A DNA stretch of 64,000 nucleotides, from contig NZ_MCAS01000030.1 in NCBI RefSeq assembly GCF_003610895.1, forward strand, positions 1 to 64,000, read 5' to 3'. Position numbers and translations under genes: made by a program. The notes under the pieces are model-generated. The model was given only the letters and a program-made list of their open reading frames with translations. It was not told where the DNA came from and did not search any database. The stretch comes from Paraburkholderia fungorum. Its GTDB lineage: Bacteria; Pseudomonadota; Gammaproteobacteria; Burkholderiales; Burkholderiaceae. This document shows, piece by piece, positions 35,095-43,837 of this stretch; positions within the stretch are counted from its first letter, which is position 1; the number at the start of each line of letters is the position of its first letter.

Positions 35095-36063
35095 ATGTTG
35101 GGAAAGCGTTTCGACAGAACAATGATGGCCAGTCTGGCGGGCGTGTCGTTTGCGCTGGCGTTCAGCGGTTGTGCGAATGTGGGGCAGCAAGGCGCGCAAA
35201 CGGGCGCGGCATCGGCCGCGCCGGTTGCTTCGGCTGCGTCCGGTGTGCCGGCCGCGGCTGCGGCGCCGGCTTCCGACGCGCTCGCGGGCTCGTCGGTCAA
35301 GCTGGCCGCCGGCGACGGCACGCCGCTTAAGAAGACCCCGCCGCTGGTTTATCGTGTCAAGCGTGGCGATACGCTGGCGCGCGTCGCCCAGCACCATCAT
35401 TGCAGCGTCAGGCAGTTGCTGGCGTGGAACGGTCTGAAGTCTTCCTCGCGGTTGAAGCCGGGGCAGGTGCTGCACGTCGCTTCGCCGGAAACGGTGCGGG
35501 CGGTCAATCTGGCCAATGCGGCGGCCGCCGCTGCGAAGGCGGCGGCTGCGTCCGCGCCGGCTGTTCCGCTCACAGCGCAGGCGCCGGGGACGGCCAATGC
35601 GCAGGCAAGTGCGCAATCACCGGCGCAATCACCCGCGCCCAGCGCGGCCGAGGTGCGCGAAGTCGCCCAGGAGACTTCGCGGCATGCGAACGGTGTGTCG
35701 CTCGCGTGGCCTGCGGGTGGCCGCGTGGTCGAGACTTTCCAGCCAGGCGAAACGCGCGGCATCGAAATTGGCGGCAAACCCGGCGATCCGGTGCGGGCCG
35801 CGGCCGACGGCAAGGTGATGTACGCCGGCACGGGCCTGAACAGCTACGGCAGTCTCATCATCGTTCAGCACAACAAGGACTTTCTGACTGCTTACTCGCA
35901 TAACCGCAAGCTGCTGGTGAAAATCGGCGACATCGTGCGGCAGGGGCAGCAGATTGCCGAGATGGGCGACGAAAATAACTCGCGCGTCTCCGTGGGCTTC
36001 GAGTTGCGCCGCGACGGCAAGCCGGTCGATCCGATGCCGTATCTGCCGCAAGGCCGCGGCTAG
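35095..36063 (+). CDS. NlpD-like LysM lipoprotein with degenerate LytM domain
   Basis: A 322-residue lipoprotein (lipobox LAFSGC, Cys26). A LysM peptidoglycan-binding motif is at about 84-130 (VYRVKRGDTLARVAQHHHCSVRQLLAWNGL). An Ala/Pro linker and a C-terminal M23/LytM domain follow. Zinc ligands of active LytM are replaced: RGIEIG stands where His would be and VSVGFELR lacks the HxH. It is therefore probably a non-enzymatic amidase activator like NlpD or EnvC. The usual surE-pcm-rpoS neighbours are absent, so this is a second, orphan copy type. The start is the ATG after CAGGAG. Confidence 0.82.
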   Translation: MLGKRFDRTMMASLAGVSFALAFSGCANVGQQGAQTGAASAAPVASAASGVPAAAAAPASDALAGSSVKLAAGDGTPLKKTPPLVYRVKRGDTLARVAQHHHCSVRQLLAWNGLKSSSRLKPGQVLHVASPETVRAVNLANAAAAAAKAAAASAPAVPLTAQAPGTANAQASAQSPAQSPAPSAAEVREVAQETSRHANGVSLAWPAGGRVVETFQPGETRGIEIGGKPGDPVRAAADGKVMYAGTGLNSYGSLIIVQHNKDFLTAYSHNRKLLVKIGDIVRQGQQIAEMGDENNSRVSVGFELRRDGKPVDPMPYLPQGRG

Positions 36064-36893
36064 GCGGCGAGCCAGCGCAACGCCGCTGCGACGATCGCTT
36101 CGGGTGCATCTTCCTGCATGAGATGACCGGCCTTAGGCACGGGCTGAAAACTCGCGCCGGGGATGACCGCCGCCAGTTGCCGGCCGCGTTCGAGCGGAAT
36201 CCACTGGTCGTCTTCACCCCACAGGACTTGCGTTGGACAGCGCATCTGCGAATAGCGGGCTTCGACCTCGTCGGTGTAGCGCTGGTCCATTTGGGCGATC
36301 TGGCGATAGAACGCGGATTGTCCCGTTGCGCCGAGCCAAGGTGTCACATAAGGCGCAAGTTCCTCGTCCGGAATATCACGGGCGATGGCGCCACGCACGT
36401 AGGCCTTCACCACCGCTTCGTGAATATACGGCGGCAGTCCGGCGAAGGCCGCGCCGTGTTCGCGCACGTGCCGCACGAACGGCGACCCCCATGGCGCGAC
36501 GGCGACCGGATCGATCAGCATGAGACTGCGATAGTCGCACCCGTCGATCAGATGCGCGCGCAAAGAAGTCGCGCCGCCGAAATCGTGCGCGATGACGTCC
36601 GGATTCTTCAATTTCCAATGCGTGAGCAATTCCGCCAGGAGCACGTTCTGCACGCCGAGTGAGACGTCCTGAGCGTCACGTTGCTCGGATTGGCCGTAGC
36701 CAAGCAGATCGTAGTAATAGACAGTGCGAACTTGCGCGAGATGGGGCGCGATGCGATGCCACACATACGAAGAAAACGGTGTGCCGTGCACCAGCACCAG
36801 CGGCGGACCGTTGCCGGTCACGCGAAAGCGCACGGTTTGATCGCGGAACGTATAGCTGTCGGGCAGTGGCCAGATTTGCATGACGGTGAGCAT
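36060..36893 (-). CDS. Haloalkane-dehalogenase-like alpha/beta hydrolase
   Basis: A 277-residue cytoplasmic hydrolase. The elbow IAHDFGGA puts Asp104 at the nucleophile position, as in haloalkane dehalogenases and epoxide hydrolases. HGTPFSSYVW supplies the oxyanion region, Asp228 or 229 in WGEDDQW the acid, and His257 in AGHLMQED the base. The halide-binding Trp next to the nucleophile is absent (Phe), so dehalogenation is not assured. Its last bases overlap the end of the convergent NlpD-like gene by 4. No clear ribosome-binding site; Met5 (36881) is an alternative start. Confidence 0.8.
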   Translation of the reverse strand: MLTVMQIWPLPDSYTFRDQTVRFRVTGNGPPLVLVHGTPFSSYVWHRIAPHLAQVRTVYYYDLLGYGQSEQRDAQDVSLGVQNVLLAELLTHWKLKNPDVIAHDFGGATSLRAHLIDGCDYRSLMLIDPVAVAPWGSPFVRHVREHGAAFAGLPPYIHEAVVKAYVRGAIARDIPDEELAPYVTPWLGATGQSAFYRQIAQMDQRYTDEVEARYSQMRCPTQVLWGEDDQWIPLERGRQLAAVIPGASFQPVPKAGHLMQEDAPEAIVAAALRWLAA

Positions 36894-37348
36894 CGGGAGA
36901 AAGTCTGCTTACCTTAGCAGGGCGCACTCAAGTGTGCAGACCGGCCTGTCGCCGTATCTTCCAATGCGCTTCCCGCAAAAGCTCACCTTTGTTTTATTCA
37001 GCAAAGCCAGGCAAATTCAATGGATGGCGATTCACGGCGTCGCCGGATTGAGTGGCGAGCGATGCACTGTTACGAAGCGCGCACGAATCGCCTTGAAATA
37101 GGGGATTTTTGTATGGGCTCGGTTCGGAAAGCCTGGTAATCGCCGCGGGTACGTCGATTCGGTATTTCATGAGACAACGCGTGATCGACCGGAATACACG
37201 CGTGGCAATGGTGAGGTAATTCGGGAGCCGAAGGCGCAATGATCACCGGACGTCGTGCTGCCGCGCTCAAGCGCGGCGGCGACGTCCAATCAATACCGAC
37301 AAAACCCGGCCACACTCAGCGAAACTCAGCGAAGAAACGCGCCGCCGG
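36894..37348. other. Intergenic region with a compound hairpin
   Basis: A 455-base gap between two minus-strand genes. Apart from the hairpin at 37248-37287, I see no gene or known RNA. Confidence 0.4.
37248..37287 (-). terminator. Two-part hairpin, possible terminator of the 37349 gene
   Basis: An outer 8-base stem GGACGTCG/CGACGTCC encloses an inner 7-base stem GCCGCGC/GCGCGGC with loop TCAA. It lies 62 bases beyond the stop of the minus-strand gene at 37349. No T-run, so the terminator role is inferred. Confidence 0.4.
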
Positions 37349-37747
37349 CTACTTCGATTCAATACCGCGCAGCAGTTGCGACACCTGGCCGTGGTGATGC
37401 AGGATCGCCGGGTCCGCTTGCAGGAGCGGCAAGTAGCGCGGCAGGAACGCGTTGTTGGGTTGGTCGGAGGAAAAGAGGCCAGAGACGGCTTCGGCGGCGG
37501 CGAGCCGGTCGGCGGCGTCCGCTTCCTTGTCGTCGAGAATCTCGTCGACGTTCGCGATCACTGTGGAAAGCGGCGTGAGCCAGCGGAACCCCGAGCCGTT
37601 GATGAGCACTTGCAGGAAGGCCGCGGGCGTCACCGGGCCGAATTCCTTTTCGTACACTGCGCGTTCGTGATCGAGAATCGACTTATGCAACGCCAATAGC
37701 GGTTTGCGAATGTCCGAAAGGAATTGAATGCATTGCTGGTCGTTCAT
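37349..37747 (-). CDS. Conserved-looking cytoplasmic protein of unknown function
   Basis: A 132-residue protein without signal peptide or membrane segment, rich in predicted helix: LSDIRKPLLALHKSILDHERAVYEKEFG, FRWLTPLSTVIANVDEILDDKE, AADRLAAAEAVSGLF and YLPLLQADPAILHHHGQVSQLLRG. The start at 37747 has GGAG 8 bases upstream. I do not recognise a named domain; the helical bundle with His residues could be compared with hemerythrin-like folds, but the metal-ligand spacing is not evident. Codon pattern looks native. Confidence 0.65.
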   Translation of the reverse strand: MNDQQCIQFLSDIRKPLLALHKSILDHERAVYEKEFGPVTPAAFLQVLINGSGFRWLTPLSTVIANVDEILDDKEADAADRLAAAEAVSGLFSSDQPNNAFLPRYLPLLQADPAILHHHGQVSQLLRGIESK

Positions 37748-38214
37748 CTTGCCGCTCCTTCGGGTAGTCATGCCGGATCAAGCCGGGCGATCGTGTCAAA
37801 CCAGATCCATGCTAACAAAATCGCTAGAGGATGCGCCAATAAGCGTGATGCGTGTACGCGAAGCGTTTCAGATCAAACCCATGCGGCAATCGTAGTGCAT
37901 CGATCCGAATCCCGTTTCATATCCAGCCGGGGCGCGGCCGGAGCGTTTTCGCCGCGCGGACACGCAGTCGGCCTGCACGCCTTGTCTGCGAACTTCTTTA
38001 TACAAGACTACAATTTCCACGCCCCTCCCAGCGCACTCGCGCTTCGCATCATCTGCTGCATCCTTTGAACGATAACCGCATTGCGGATTAGCACGGCTTA
38101 TCGAATAAACACAGCAAGTCTTTGCGTTTTGGTTCGACACCGCCGTCTAAAAAGACTGAATAAGCAGTCTGAACAAGCAGCCTGGCAAACAATAAACCCC
38201 ACTCGGAGCCGCCC
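37748..38214. other. Promoter region of second molybdenum-hydroxylase operon
   Basis: A 467-base gap, AT-richer from 38090 to 38200. It must carry the promoter of the operon beginning at 38215. No operator or small gene was recognised. Confidence 0.4.
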
Positions 38215-38670
38215 ATGACAACGTTCAATATCAACGGCCAGACTCATACTGTCGACGCACCGCCTGACATGCCTCTGCTATGGGTTCTGCGCGATCTAGT
38301 CGGCTTGACCGGCACCAAGTTCGGCTGCGGCATCGCTCAATGCGGCGCGTGCACCGTGCATCTGGATGGCGTCGCGGTGCGCTCGTGCGTGCTGCCGGCG
38401 GCGGCCGTCGGCGACCGGCAAATCACCACCATCGAAGCGGTCGGCGGCACGCCGGCCGGGCAAAAGGTGCAGCAGGCCTGGCGTCAACTGGACGTTGTGC
38501 AGTGCGGCTACTGCCAGTCGGGGCAGGTGATGTCGGCGGCTTCGCTGATCGCGAGCAATCCTGATCCGAGCGATGCGGATATCGACGCCGCCATGGCGGG
38601 CAATATCTGCCGCTGTGGGACGTACAACCGCATCCGCGCGGCGATCAAGCAAGCCGCGAAGGGGGCCTGA
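38215..38670 (+). CDS. iorA: Isoquinoline-1-oxidoreductase-type [2Fe-2S] subunit
   Basis: A 151-residue iron-sulfur subunit of a molybdenum hydroxylase with both clusters intact: GCGIAQCGACTVHL and then CGYCQSGQ with CRCGTYNRI. It matches the compact IorA/aldehyde-oxidoreductase alpha type. It is first in a small-large-cytochrome operon, one base from the large subunit. The ior symbol denotes family only; substrate is unknown and may be an aldehyde or N-heterocycle. Confidence 0.82.
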   Translation: MTTFNINGQTHTVDAPPDMPLLWVLRDLVGLTGTKFGCGIAQCGACTVHLDGVAVRSCVLPAAAVGDRQITTIEAVGGTPAGQKVQQAWRQLDVVQCGYCQSGQVMSAASLIASNPDPSDADIDAAMAGNICRCGTYNRIRAAIKQAAKGA

Positions 38671-38671
38671 C

Positions 38672-40924
38672 ATGTCCCAGGGACTGCTCGATGCACAAAA
38701 CGGCGCGCCGCCTCCGAAGGGCGACAAGGGCGGCAAGGGCGGTATCACCCGCCGTACGTTCCTGAAATTCAGCGTCACGGTAGGCGCGGCAACCGGCGGG
38801 GGCTTGCTGCTTGGCTTCAGCATGCCGGCCGTCAGTCAGGACCAGAAGGCCGGCAAATCGGTGATCGGCGGCGATGCCGATGAAGCGCCACAAACCGGCG
38901 TGTTCGCGCCGAACGCCTTTATCCAGATCGACACGGCGGGCAAGGTCACGCTGGTGATTCCGAAAGTCGAAATGGGACAAGGCGTCTACACGTCAATCCC
39001 GATGCTGATCGCCGAAGAGCTCGAGGTGCCGCTCGATTCGGTCACGCTCGACCACGCGCCGCCAAACGAAAAACTTTTCATGGACCCGCTGCTCGGCGGC
39101 CAGCTGACCGGCGGTTCGACGTCGATTCGCTATGCGTGGGAGCCGATGCGCCGTGCCGGCGCGACCGCGCGCGCGGTCCTGATCAACGCCGCCGCCCAGC
39201 AATGGCAGGTCGATCCCGCAAGCTGTCATGCGCAGGCTGGCCAGGTGATTCATCCGGCGAGCAACCGCAGCATCGGGTACGGACAGTTAGTGAATGCCGC
39301 GGCGAAGCTGCCCGCGCCGCAGAACGTGCAGTTGAAAGATCCGAAAGATTTCAAGGTGATCGGCACGCCGGTGAAACGGCTCGATTCGCCAGAAAAGGTC
39401 GACGGCACCGCCATGTTCGGACTGGACGTGCGTCTGCCCGACATGGTCTACGCGGCCATTGCGAATTGCCCGGTGTTCGGCGGCACGCTTGCCAGCGTCG
39501 ACGATACCAACGCGAAGAAGATTCCCGGCGTGCGCCAGGTCGTCAAGCTGGATAACGCGGTCGCCGTGATCGGCGATCATACGTGGGCCGCCAAACGCGG
39601 TTTGCAGGCGCTGGATATCAAATGGAACGAAGGCGCGGGCGCGCAGATCGGCATGAAGCAGATCGTCGACGATCTCGCCAATGCCGCGCAGCGCAACGGC
39701 GCGGTGGCGCGTAAAGAGGGCGACGTCAGCAACGCGTTTTCAAACGCCAAGACGCGCGTCGACGCGGTGTATCAACAGCCGTTCCTCGCGCACGCCACGA
39801 TGGAACCGATCAACTGCACAGTGCACGTGCGGCCCGACGGCTGCGACATCTGGCTCGGCTCGCAAGTGCCGACGCGGGTGGTGGACGCGGCGGTTGCCGT
39901 CACCGGCTTGCCCGCGGACAAGATCGTCGTGCACAACCATCTGATCGGCGGCGGCTTTGGGCGGCGGCTCGAATTCGACATGGTCACGCAGTCGGTCAAG
40001 ATCGGCAAGCAGGTGTCGACGCCGGTAAAGGTGCTGTGGACGCGCGAAGAAGACATCCAGCACGACATGTACCGGCCGTACTACTACGACAGGATCTCCG
40101 CCGGGCTCGACGCGAACGGCAAACCGATCGCGTGGCAGCACCGGATTGTCGGCTCGTCGATCATGGCGCGTTTCGCGCCGCCCGCATTCCAGCATGGGCT
40201 CGATCCTGATGCCGTGGAAGTCGCGGCCGACCTGCCGTACGACCTGCCGAATCAACTGGTCGACTATGTGCGCCAGGAACCGCATGCGGTTCCCACTGCA
40301 TTCTGGCGCGGCGTGGGGCCAACGCGCGGCACCTTCGTGGTCGAGAGTTTTATCGACGAACTCGCCGCGCAGGCAAAAGTCGATCCGGTCAAGTACCGCC
40401 AGGATCTGCTGGGCAAAACGCCGCGCGCGCTGAACGTGCTCAATACCGCCACGCAGGCGGCGAACTGGGGCAGTGCGGTGCCGAAGGGGCAAGGGCGTGG
40501 CGTGTCGGTGATGCATGCATTCGGCAGCTTCTTCTCGATCGTCGTCGACGTGGCCGTCGATCAGGGCGAGGTGGCCGTCAAGCACGTCGTGTGCGCGGTC
40601 GATTGCGGGATGGTGGTGAATCCGAACACGATTGAGGCACAGGTGCAAGGCGGCATCATCTTCGGCATCACGGCCGCGCTCTATAGCGAGATCACGATCA
40701 AGGACGGCCGTGTGGAGCAGAACAACTTCACCGACTACCGGATGCTGCGGATCGATCAGGCGCCGCCCATCGAGGTCCATATCGTGAAGAGCAGCGAGGC
40801 GCCCGGCGGCATCGGCGAGCCGGGCACGGCGGCGCTCGCGCCCGCGCTGACGAACGCGATTTATGCGGCCACCGGCAAGCGGCTGCGGCAATTGCCGGTC
40901 GGCAGCCAACTGCAAACCGCCTGA
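38672..40924 (+). CDS. iorB: Isoquinoline-1-oxidoreductase-type molybdopterin subunit, Tat-exported
   Basis: A 750-residue catalytic subunit. A Tat signal (TRRTFLKFSVTVGAATGGGLLLGF) follows a charged Gly/Lys-rich start. Conserved segments include PKVEMGQGVYTSIPMLIAEEL, HNHLIGGGFGRRLEFD, PTAFWRGVGPTRGTFVVESF and the active-site-Glu region GGIGEPGTAALAPALTNAIYA. It should face the periplasm and pass electrons through IorA-type clusters to the downstream cytochrome. It is distinct from the 942-residue paralogue at 28540 and has the standard GxGEP Glu motif. Confidence 0.85.
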   Translation: MSQGLLDAQNGAPPPKGDKGGKGGITRRTFLKFSVTVGAATGGGLLLGFSMPAVSQDQKAGKSVIGGDADEAPQTGVFAPNAFIQIDTAGKVTLVIPKVEMGQGVYTSIPMLIAEELEVPLDSVTLDHAPPNEKLFMDPLLGGQLTGGSTSIRYAWEPMRRAGATARAVLINAAAQQWQVDPASCHAQAGQVIHPASNRSIGYGQLVNAAAKLPAPQNVQLKDPKDFKVIGTPVKRLDSPEKVDGTAMFGLDVRLPDMVYAAIANCPVFGGTLASVDDTNAKKIPGVRQVVKLDNAVAVIGDHTWAAKRGLQALDIKWNEGAGAQIGMKQIVDDLANAAQRNGAVARKEGDVSNAFSNAKTRVDAVYQQPFLAHATMEPINCTVHVRPDGCDIWLGSQVPTRVVDAAVAVTGLPADKIVVHNHLIGGGFGRRLEFDMVTQSVKIGKQVSTPVKVLWTREEDIQHDMYRPYYYDRISAGLDANGKPIAWQHRIVGSSIMARFAPPAFQHGLDPDAVEVAADLPYDLPNQLVDYVRQEPHAVPTAFWRGVGPTRGTFVVESFIDELAAQAKVDPVKYRQDLLGKTPRALNVLNTATQAANWGSAVPKGQGRGVSVMHAFGSFFSIVVDVAVDQGEVAVKHVVCAVDCGMVVNPNTIEAQVQGGIIFGITAALYSEITIKDGRVEQNNFTDYRMLRIDQAPPIEVHIVKSSEAPGGIGEPGTAALAPALTNAIYAATGKRLRQLPVGSQLQTA

Positions 40925-40942
40925 GCCTGACTGGAGCCCAAC

Positions 40943-42223
40943 ATGAACAACACACTCAAGGGTTTCGGCGCGGTGCTGTGCGCGACGTTGCCGTTCCTGA
41001 CGCAAGCCCCGGCACAAGCGGCGGATCAGGCGCTGGTGCAGCGCGGCGCGTATCTGGCGAAGGTCGGCGATTGCGTCGCCTGTCATACGGCGCCGAAGGG
41101 CAAACCGTTCGCGGGTGGCCTCGCGATGACCACGCCGATGGGCCAGATCTACACCACCAACATCACGCCGGATCAGCAAACCGGCATCGGCAACTACACG
41201 GAGGCGGACTTTGCGAGCGCGATGCGCGAGGGCGTCGCGAAAGACGGTCACAACCTGTATCCGGCCATGCCGTATCCGTCCTATGCCAAGGTCAACGACG
41301 ACGACATGAAAGCGCTGTACGCGTACTTCATGAACGGGGTCGCGCCGGTGCAGCAGGCGAACCGCGAGCCGGACATCAAATGGCCGTTGAACATGCGCTG
41401 GCCGTTGAAGTTCTGGAACATGGTGTTCCTGGAGAAGGGCGCCTATCAGGACAAGCCAGGCAAGGACGTGGCGTGGAATCGTGGCGCGTATCTGATTCAA
41501 GGTCTCGGGCACTGCGGCTCGTGCCATACGCCGCGCGGCATCGCGTTCCAGGAGAAAGCGCTGGATGAAAGCGGCAGCGCGTTCCTGACCGGCGGTTTGC
41601 TGGACGGCTGGTTCGCGGCGAATCTAACCGGCGAGCACAACGTCGGCCTCGGCCGCTGGAACGATCAGGATCTCCAGGCGTTCCTGAAGACCGGCGCGAA
41701 TCGCCATGCCTCGGCGTTCGGTTCGATGACCAGCGTGATCAACAACAGCACGCAGGGCATGAACGACACCGACATCGCGGCGATGTCCGCGTACCTGAAA
41801 TCACTGCCGCCGGCGGGTGGCAGTGGCGCGCCGCCTTACTCGTACGATCCACAGGCGACGAAGGTGTCGCTCAACCGTCCCGCGAACGATGCCGGCGCCC
41901 GCGTCTATACGGCTTACTGTATGCATTGCCATGGTGTCGATGGGCGCGGCTTCGCACCGATGCTGGCGCCGTTGGCGGGGAATCCGAACGTGCTGGAGAA
42001 GGATCCGTCCTCGCTGATCAACGTGACGTTGAACGGCACGGAGGATCTGGTGATCGGCGGCATTCCCGCGCCGTATCCGATGCCGAAGTACGCGCCGGTG
42101 CTCAACGATCAGCAGATCGCCGACGTGCTGAGCTTCGTGCGCGCCGGGTGGAATAACGGTGGGCCGGCAGTCACGGCGGCCGACGTGGCGAAGCTGCGCA
42201 AGTCGACCCAGGCGGCTCGCTAG
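40943..42223 (+). CDS. Triheme cytochrome c, electron acceptor subunit
   Basis: A 426-residue secreted cytochrome with three CxxCH sites (CVACHT, CGSCHT, CMHCHG). The signal peptide ends PAQAADQ and has no lipobox, unlike the paralogous cytochrome at 32072. Segments such as YTTNITPDQQTGIGNYTEADF and NLYPAMPYPSYAKV align with that paralogue. It takes electrons from the molybdenum enzyme. It begins 18 bases after the catalytic gene and is followed by a very strong bidirectional terminator. Confidence 0.9.
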   Translation: MNNTLKGFGAVLCATLPFLTQAPAQAADQALVQRGAYLAKVGDCVACHTAPKGKPFAGGLAMTTPMGQIYTTNITPDQQTGIGNYTEADFASAMREGVAKDGHNLYPAMPYPSYAKVNDDDMKALYAYFMNGVAPVQQANREPDIKWPLNMRWPLKFWNMVFLEKGAYQDKPGKDVAWNRGAYLIQGLGHCGSCHTPRGIAFQEKALDESGSAFLTGGLLDGWFAANLTGEHNVGLGRWNDQDLQAFLKTGANRHASAFGSMTSVINNSTQGMNDTDIAAMSAYLKSLPPAGGSGAPPYSYDPQATKVSLNRPANDAGARVYTAYCMHCHGVDGRGFAPMLAPLAGNPNVLEKDPSSLINVTLNGTEDLVIGGIPAPYPMPKYAPVLNDQQIADVLSFVRAGWNNGGPAVTAADVAKLRKSTQAAR

Positions 42224-42250
42224 AAAGCACTGCGTTCAGGGCTCGCAACA

Positions 42251-42289
42251 AAAAAAGCGGCAACCGTGTAGAACGGTTGCCGCTTTTTT
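42251..42289. terminator. Bidirectional Rho-independent terminator
   Basis: A perfect 16-base-pair stem (AAAAAAGCGGCAACCG paired with its complement) surrounds a 7-base loop, giving A and T tracts on both sides. It separates the convergent cytochrome c gene and the amino-acid-type ABC permease. Confidence 0.93.
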
Positions 42290-42307
42290 ACCGGCTCGCA
42301 GAAAGCG

Positions 42308-42964
42308 TCAGCGGTGCTGCCCGACCTTCTGCCGCTTCTCCAGCACTCGTGCATACCACGTCAGCGGGAAACACATCGCGAAGTAAATCATCGCGACCAT
42401 GCCGTAGATCGGAAACGGGCGGAAGGCGGCGTTGGTGATCATCGTGCCGGTCTTGGTCAATTCCGTGAAGCCGATGATCGACGCGAGCGCCGTGCTCTTC
42501 ACCACCTGCACGAGGAAACCGACCGTGGGCGCCACGGCGATCTTGAGCGCCTGCGGCCAGACGATGTAGCGCAGTTGCTGGCTGAACGTCATGCCCAGAC
42601 TCGCCCCCGCTGCCCACTGGCCACGCGGCACGGCTTCCACGCAGCCACGCCAGATATCGACCAGATACGCGCTGGTATAAAGCGTCAGCGTGACGGTTGC
42701 CGCGACCCAGGGCGAGACGTCGACGCCCAGCAAGGGCAGGCCGAAGAACGCCAGAAAAAGCTGCATCAGGAGCGGCGTGCCTTGAAACACTTCGATGTAC
42801 AGCACCACGATCCGCCGCAGCCACGGCAAGGGCGAAACGCGCATCGCGAGCAGGATCAGCCCGACAATGCCGCCGCCGACAAACGCGATCAGCGACAGCA
42901 ACACCGTCCAGCGGGCGGCGAGCAACAGATTGCGGGCGATGTCCCACAGCGTGAAGTCGACCAT
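42308..42964 (-). CDS. Polar-amino-acid-type ABC transporter permease
   Basis: A 218-residue HisM/GlnP-type permease with about five helices. The ABC-loop motif is about residues 140-165 (EAVPRGQWAAGASLGM with downstream IVWPQALKIAVAP), preceded by the family FQGTPLLMQLF. It is last in a probable seven-gene minus-strand cluster and begins 2 bases after the preceding permease. Together the two would form the membrane dimer for the solute-binding protein at 43838. No HisP-type ATPase is adjacent. Confidence 0.88.
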   Translation of the reverse strand: MVDFTLWDIARNLLLAARWTVLLSLIAFVGGGIVGLILLAMRVSPLPWLRRIVVLYIEVFQGTPLLMQLFLAFFGLPLLGVDVSPWVAATVTLTLYTSAYLVDIWRGCVEAVPRGQWAAGASLGMTFSQQLRYIVWPQALKIAVAPTVGFLVQVVKSTALASIIGFTELTKTGTMITNAAFRPFPIYGMVAMIYFAMCFPLTWYARVLEKRQKVGQHR

Positions 42965-42966
42965 GA

Positions 42967-43719
42967 TCAACGCTCCGTCGGCAGAGTGCGGGCACCGCGC
43001 CACATCAGGCGGGTGCGCCAGTTACGCGGCGCGCTCTCACCGCTGCCGCCGCGAGCCACGCGGCCCGCAAAGAGGTTGCGGCCGAGCCGGTTCATGAGCT
43101 GCCGCAACACGATCGACAACACCAGATACGTCGCGGTGATGATCACGTAGCTCTCGAACGAGCGGAAATTACGCGACTGGATGAAGTTAGCCGCGTAGGT
43201 CAGGTCGGGCACGGAGATCTGCGAGACCACCGCTGAGCCGAGCATCACGATCAGCACCTGGCTCAACAAGGAGGGAAACACGTTGGCGAGCGCCTGTGGC
43301 AGCACGACGTAGCGGAACACCTGGCGCCCATGCAGGCCGAGCGCTTGCGCCGCCTGCACCTGGCCGCGAGAAATCGAATCGATCCCGGCGCGCACGATTT
43401 CGATCGCGTAGGCGCCGAGATTGACGGTCATCGCCAGAATCGCGGCCTGCACTTCGTCGATATGAATGCCGAGGCTCGGCAGGCCGAAGAAAATGAAGAA
43501 CAGCTGCACGATGAACGGCGTATTGCGGATCAACTCGACATAGGTCGCGATCACCGCGCGTGCCCACTTCGGGCCGGCCACCGCGATGCTCGCCCCGCCA
43601 ATGCCGACGAGGCCGCCGAGTACGGTGGATACCGCGGTCAGCCCCAGCGTGACGGCGACGCCGCGCGCGAGCAGCCCCGCATAGAGGCCGAAGCCGCTGA
43701 AATCGAACGCATAGGTCAT
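42967..43719 (-). CDS. Polar-amino-acid-type ABC transporter permease
   Basis: A 250-residue permease paralogous to the next gene. It has the family motif IRNTPFIVQLFFIFFGLPSLG and the coupling-loop sequence DSISRGQVQAAQALGLHGRQVFRYVVLPQAL. The C-terminus carries a 30-residue basic tail after the last helix. It begins 118 bases downstream of the solute-binding protein gene, across a gap holding repeat and palindrome sequence. Confidence 0.88.
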   Translation of the reverse strand: MTYAFDFSGFGLYAGLLARGVAVTLGLTAVSTVLGGLVGIGGASIAVAGPKWARAVIATYVELIRNTPFIVQLFFIFFGLPSLGIHIDEVQAAILAMTVNLGAYAIEIVRAGIDSISRGQVQAAQALGLHGRQVFRYVVLPQALANVFPSLLSQVLIVMLGSAVVSQISVPDLTYAANFIQSRNFRSFESYVIITATYLVLSIVLRQLMNRLGRNLFAGRVARGGSGESAPRNWRTRLMWRGARTLPTER

Positions 43720-43759
43720 GGCGTGGCGCTCATCGTGAGGTCAAACTCCGGCGCGAACG

Positions 43760-43810
43760 CCCGAAGGAAGTCCCCTCTGAGGGCGGCCCGAAGGATCCCC
43801 CTGGGGGACC
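43760..43810. repeat. Dispersed repeat and GC palindrome
   Basis: Bases 43760-43776 (cccgaaggaagtcccct) recur exactly, inverted, at 10972-10988. A GGTCCCCC-type palindrome follows at 43793-43810. It sits within the ABC cluster gap and could modulate expression of the two permeases. Confidence 0.75.
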
Positions 43811-43837
43811 GGCTCGGCCAGTCCGCGCAATCAAGGT

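Noticed and set aside
39740..41527. 595-residue minus-strand frame opposite the second molybdenum hydroxylase
   Set aside because: It spans the junction of two genuine plus-strand genes, which a real gene would not be expected to mirror so exactly.
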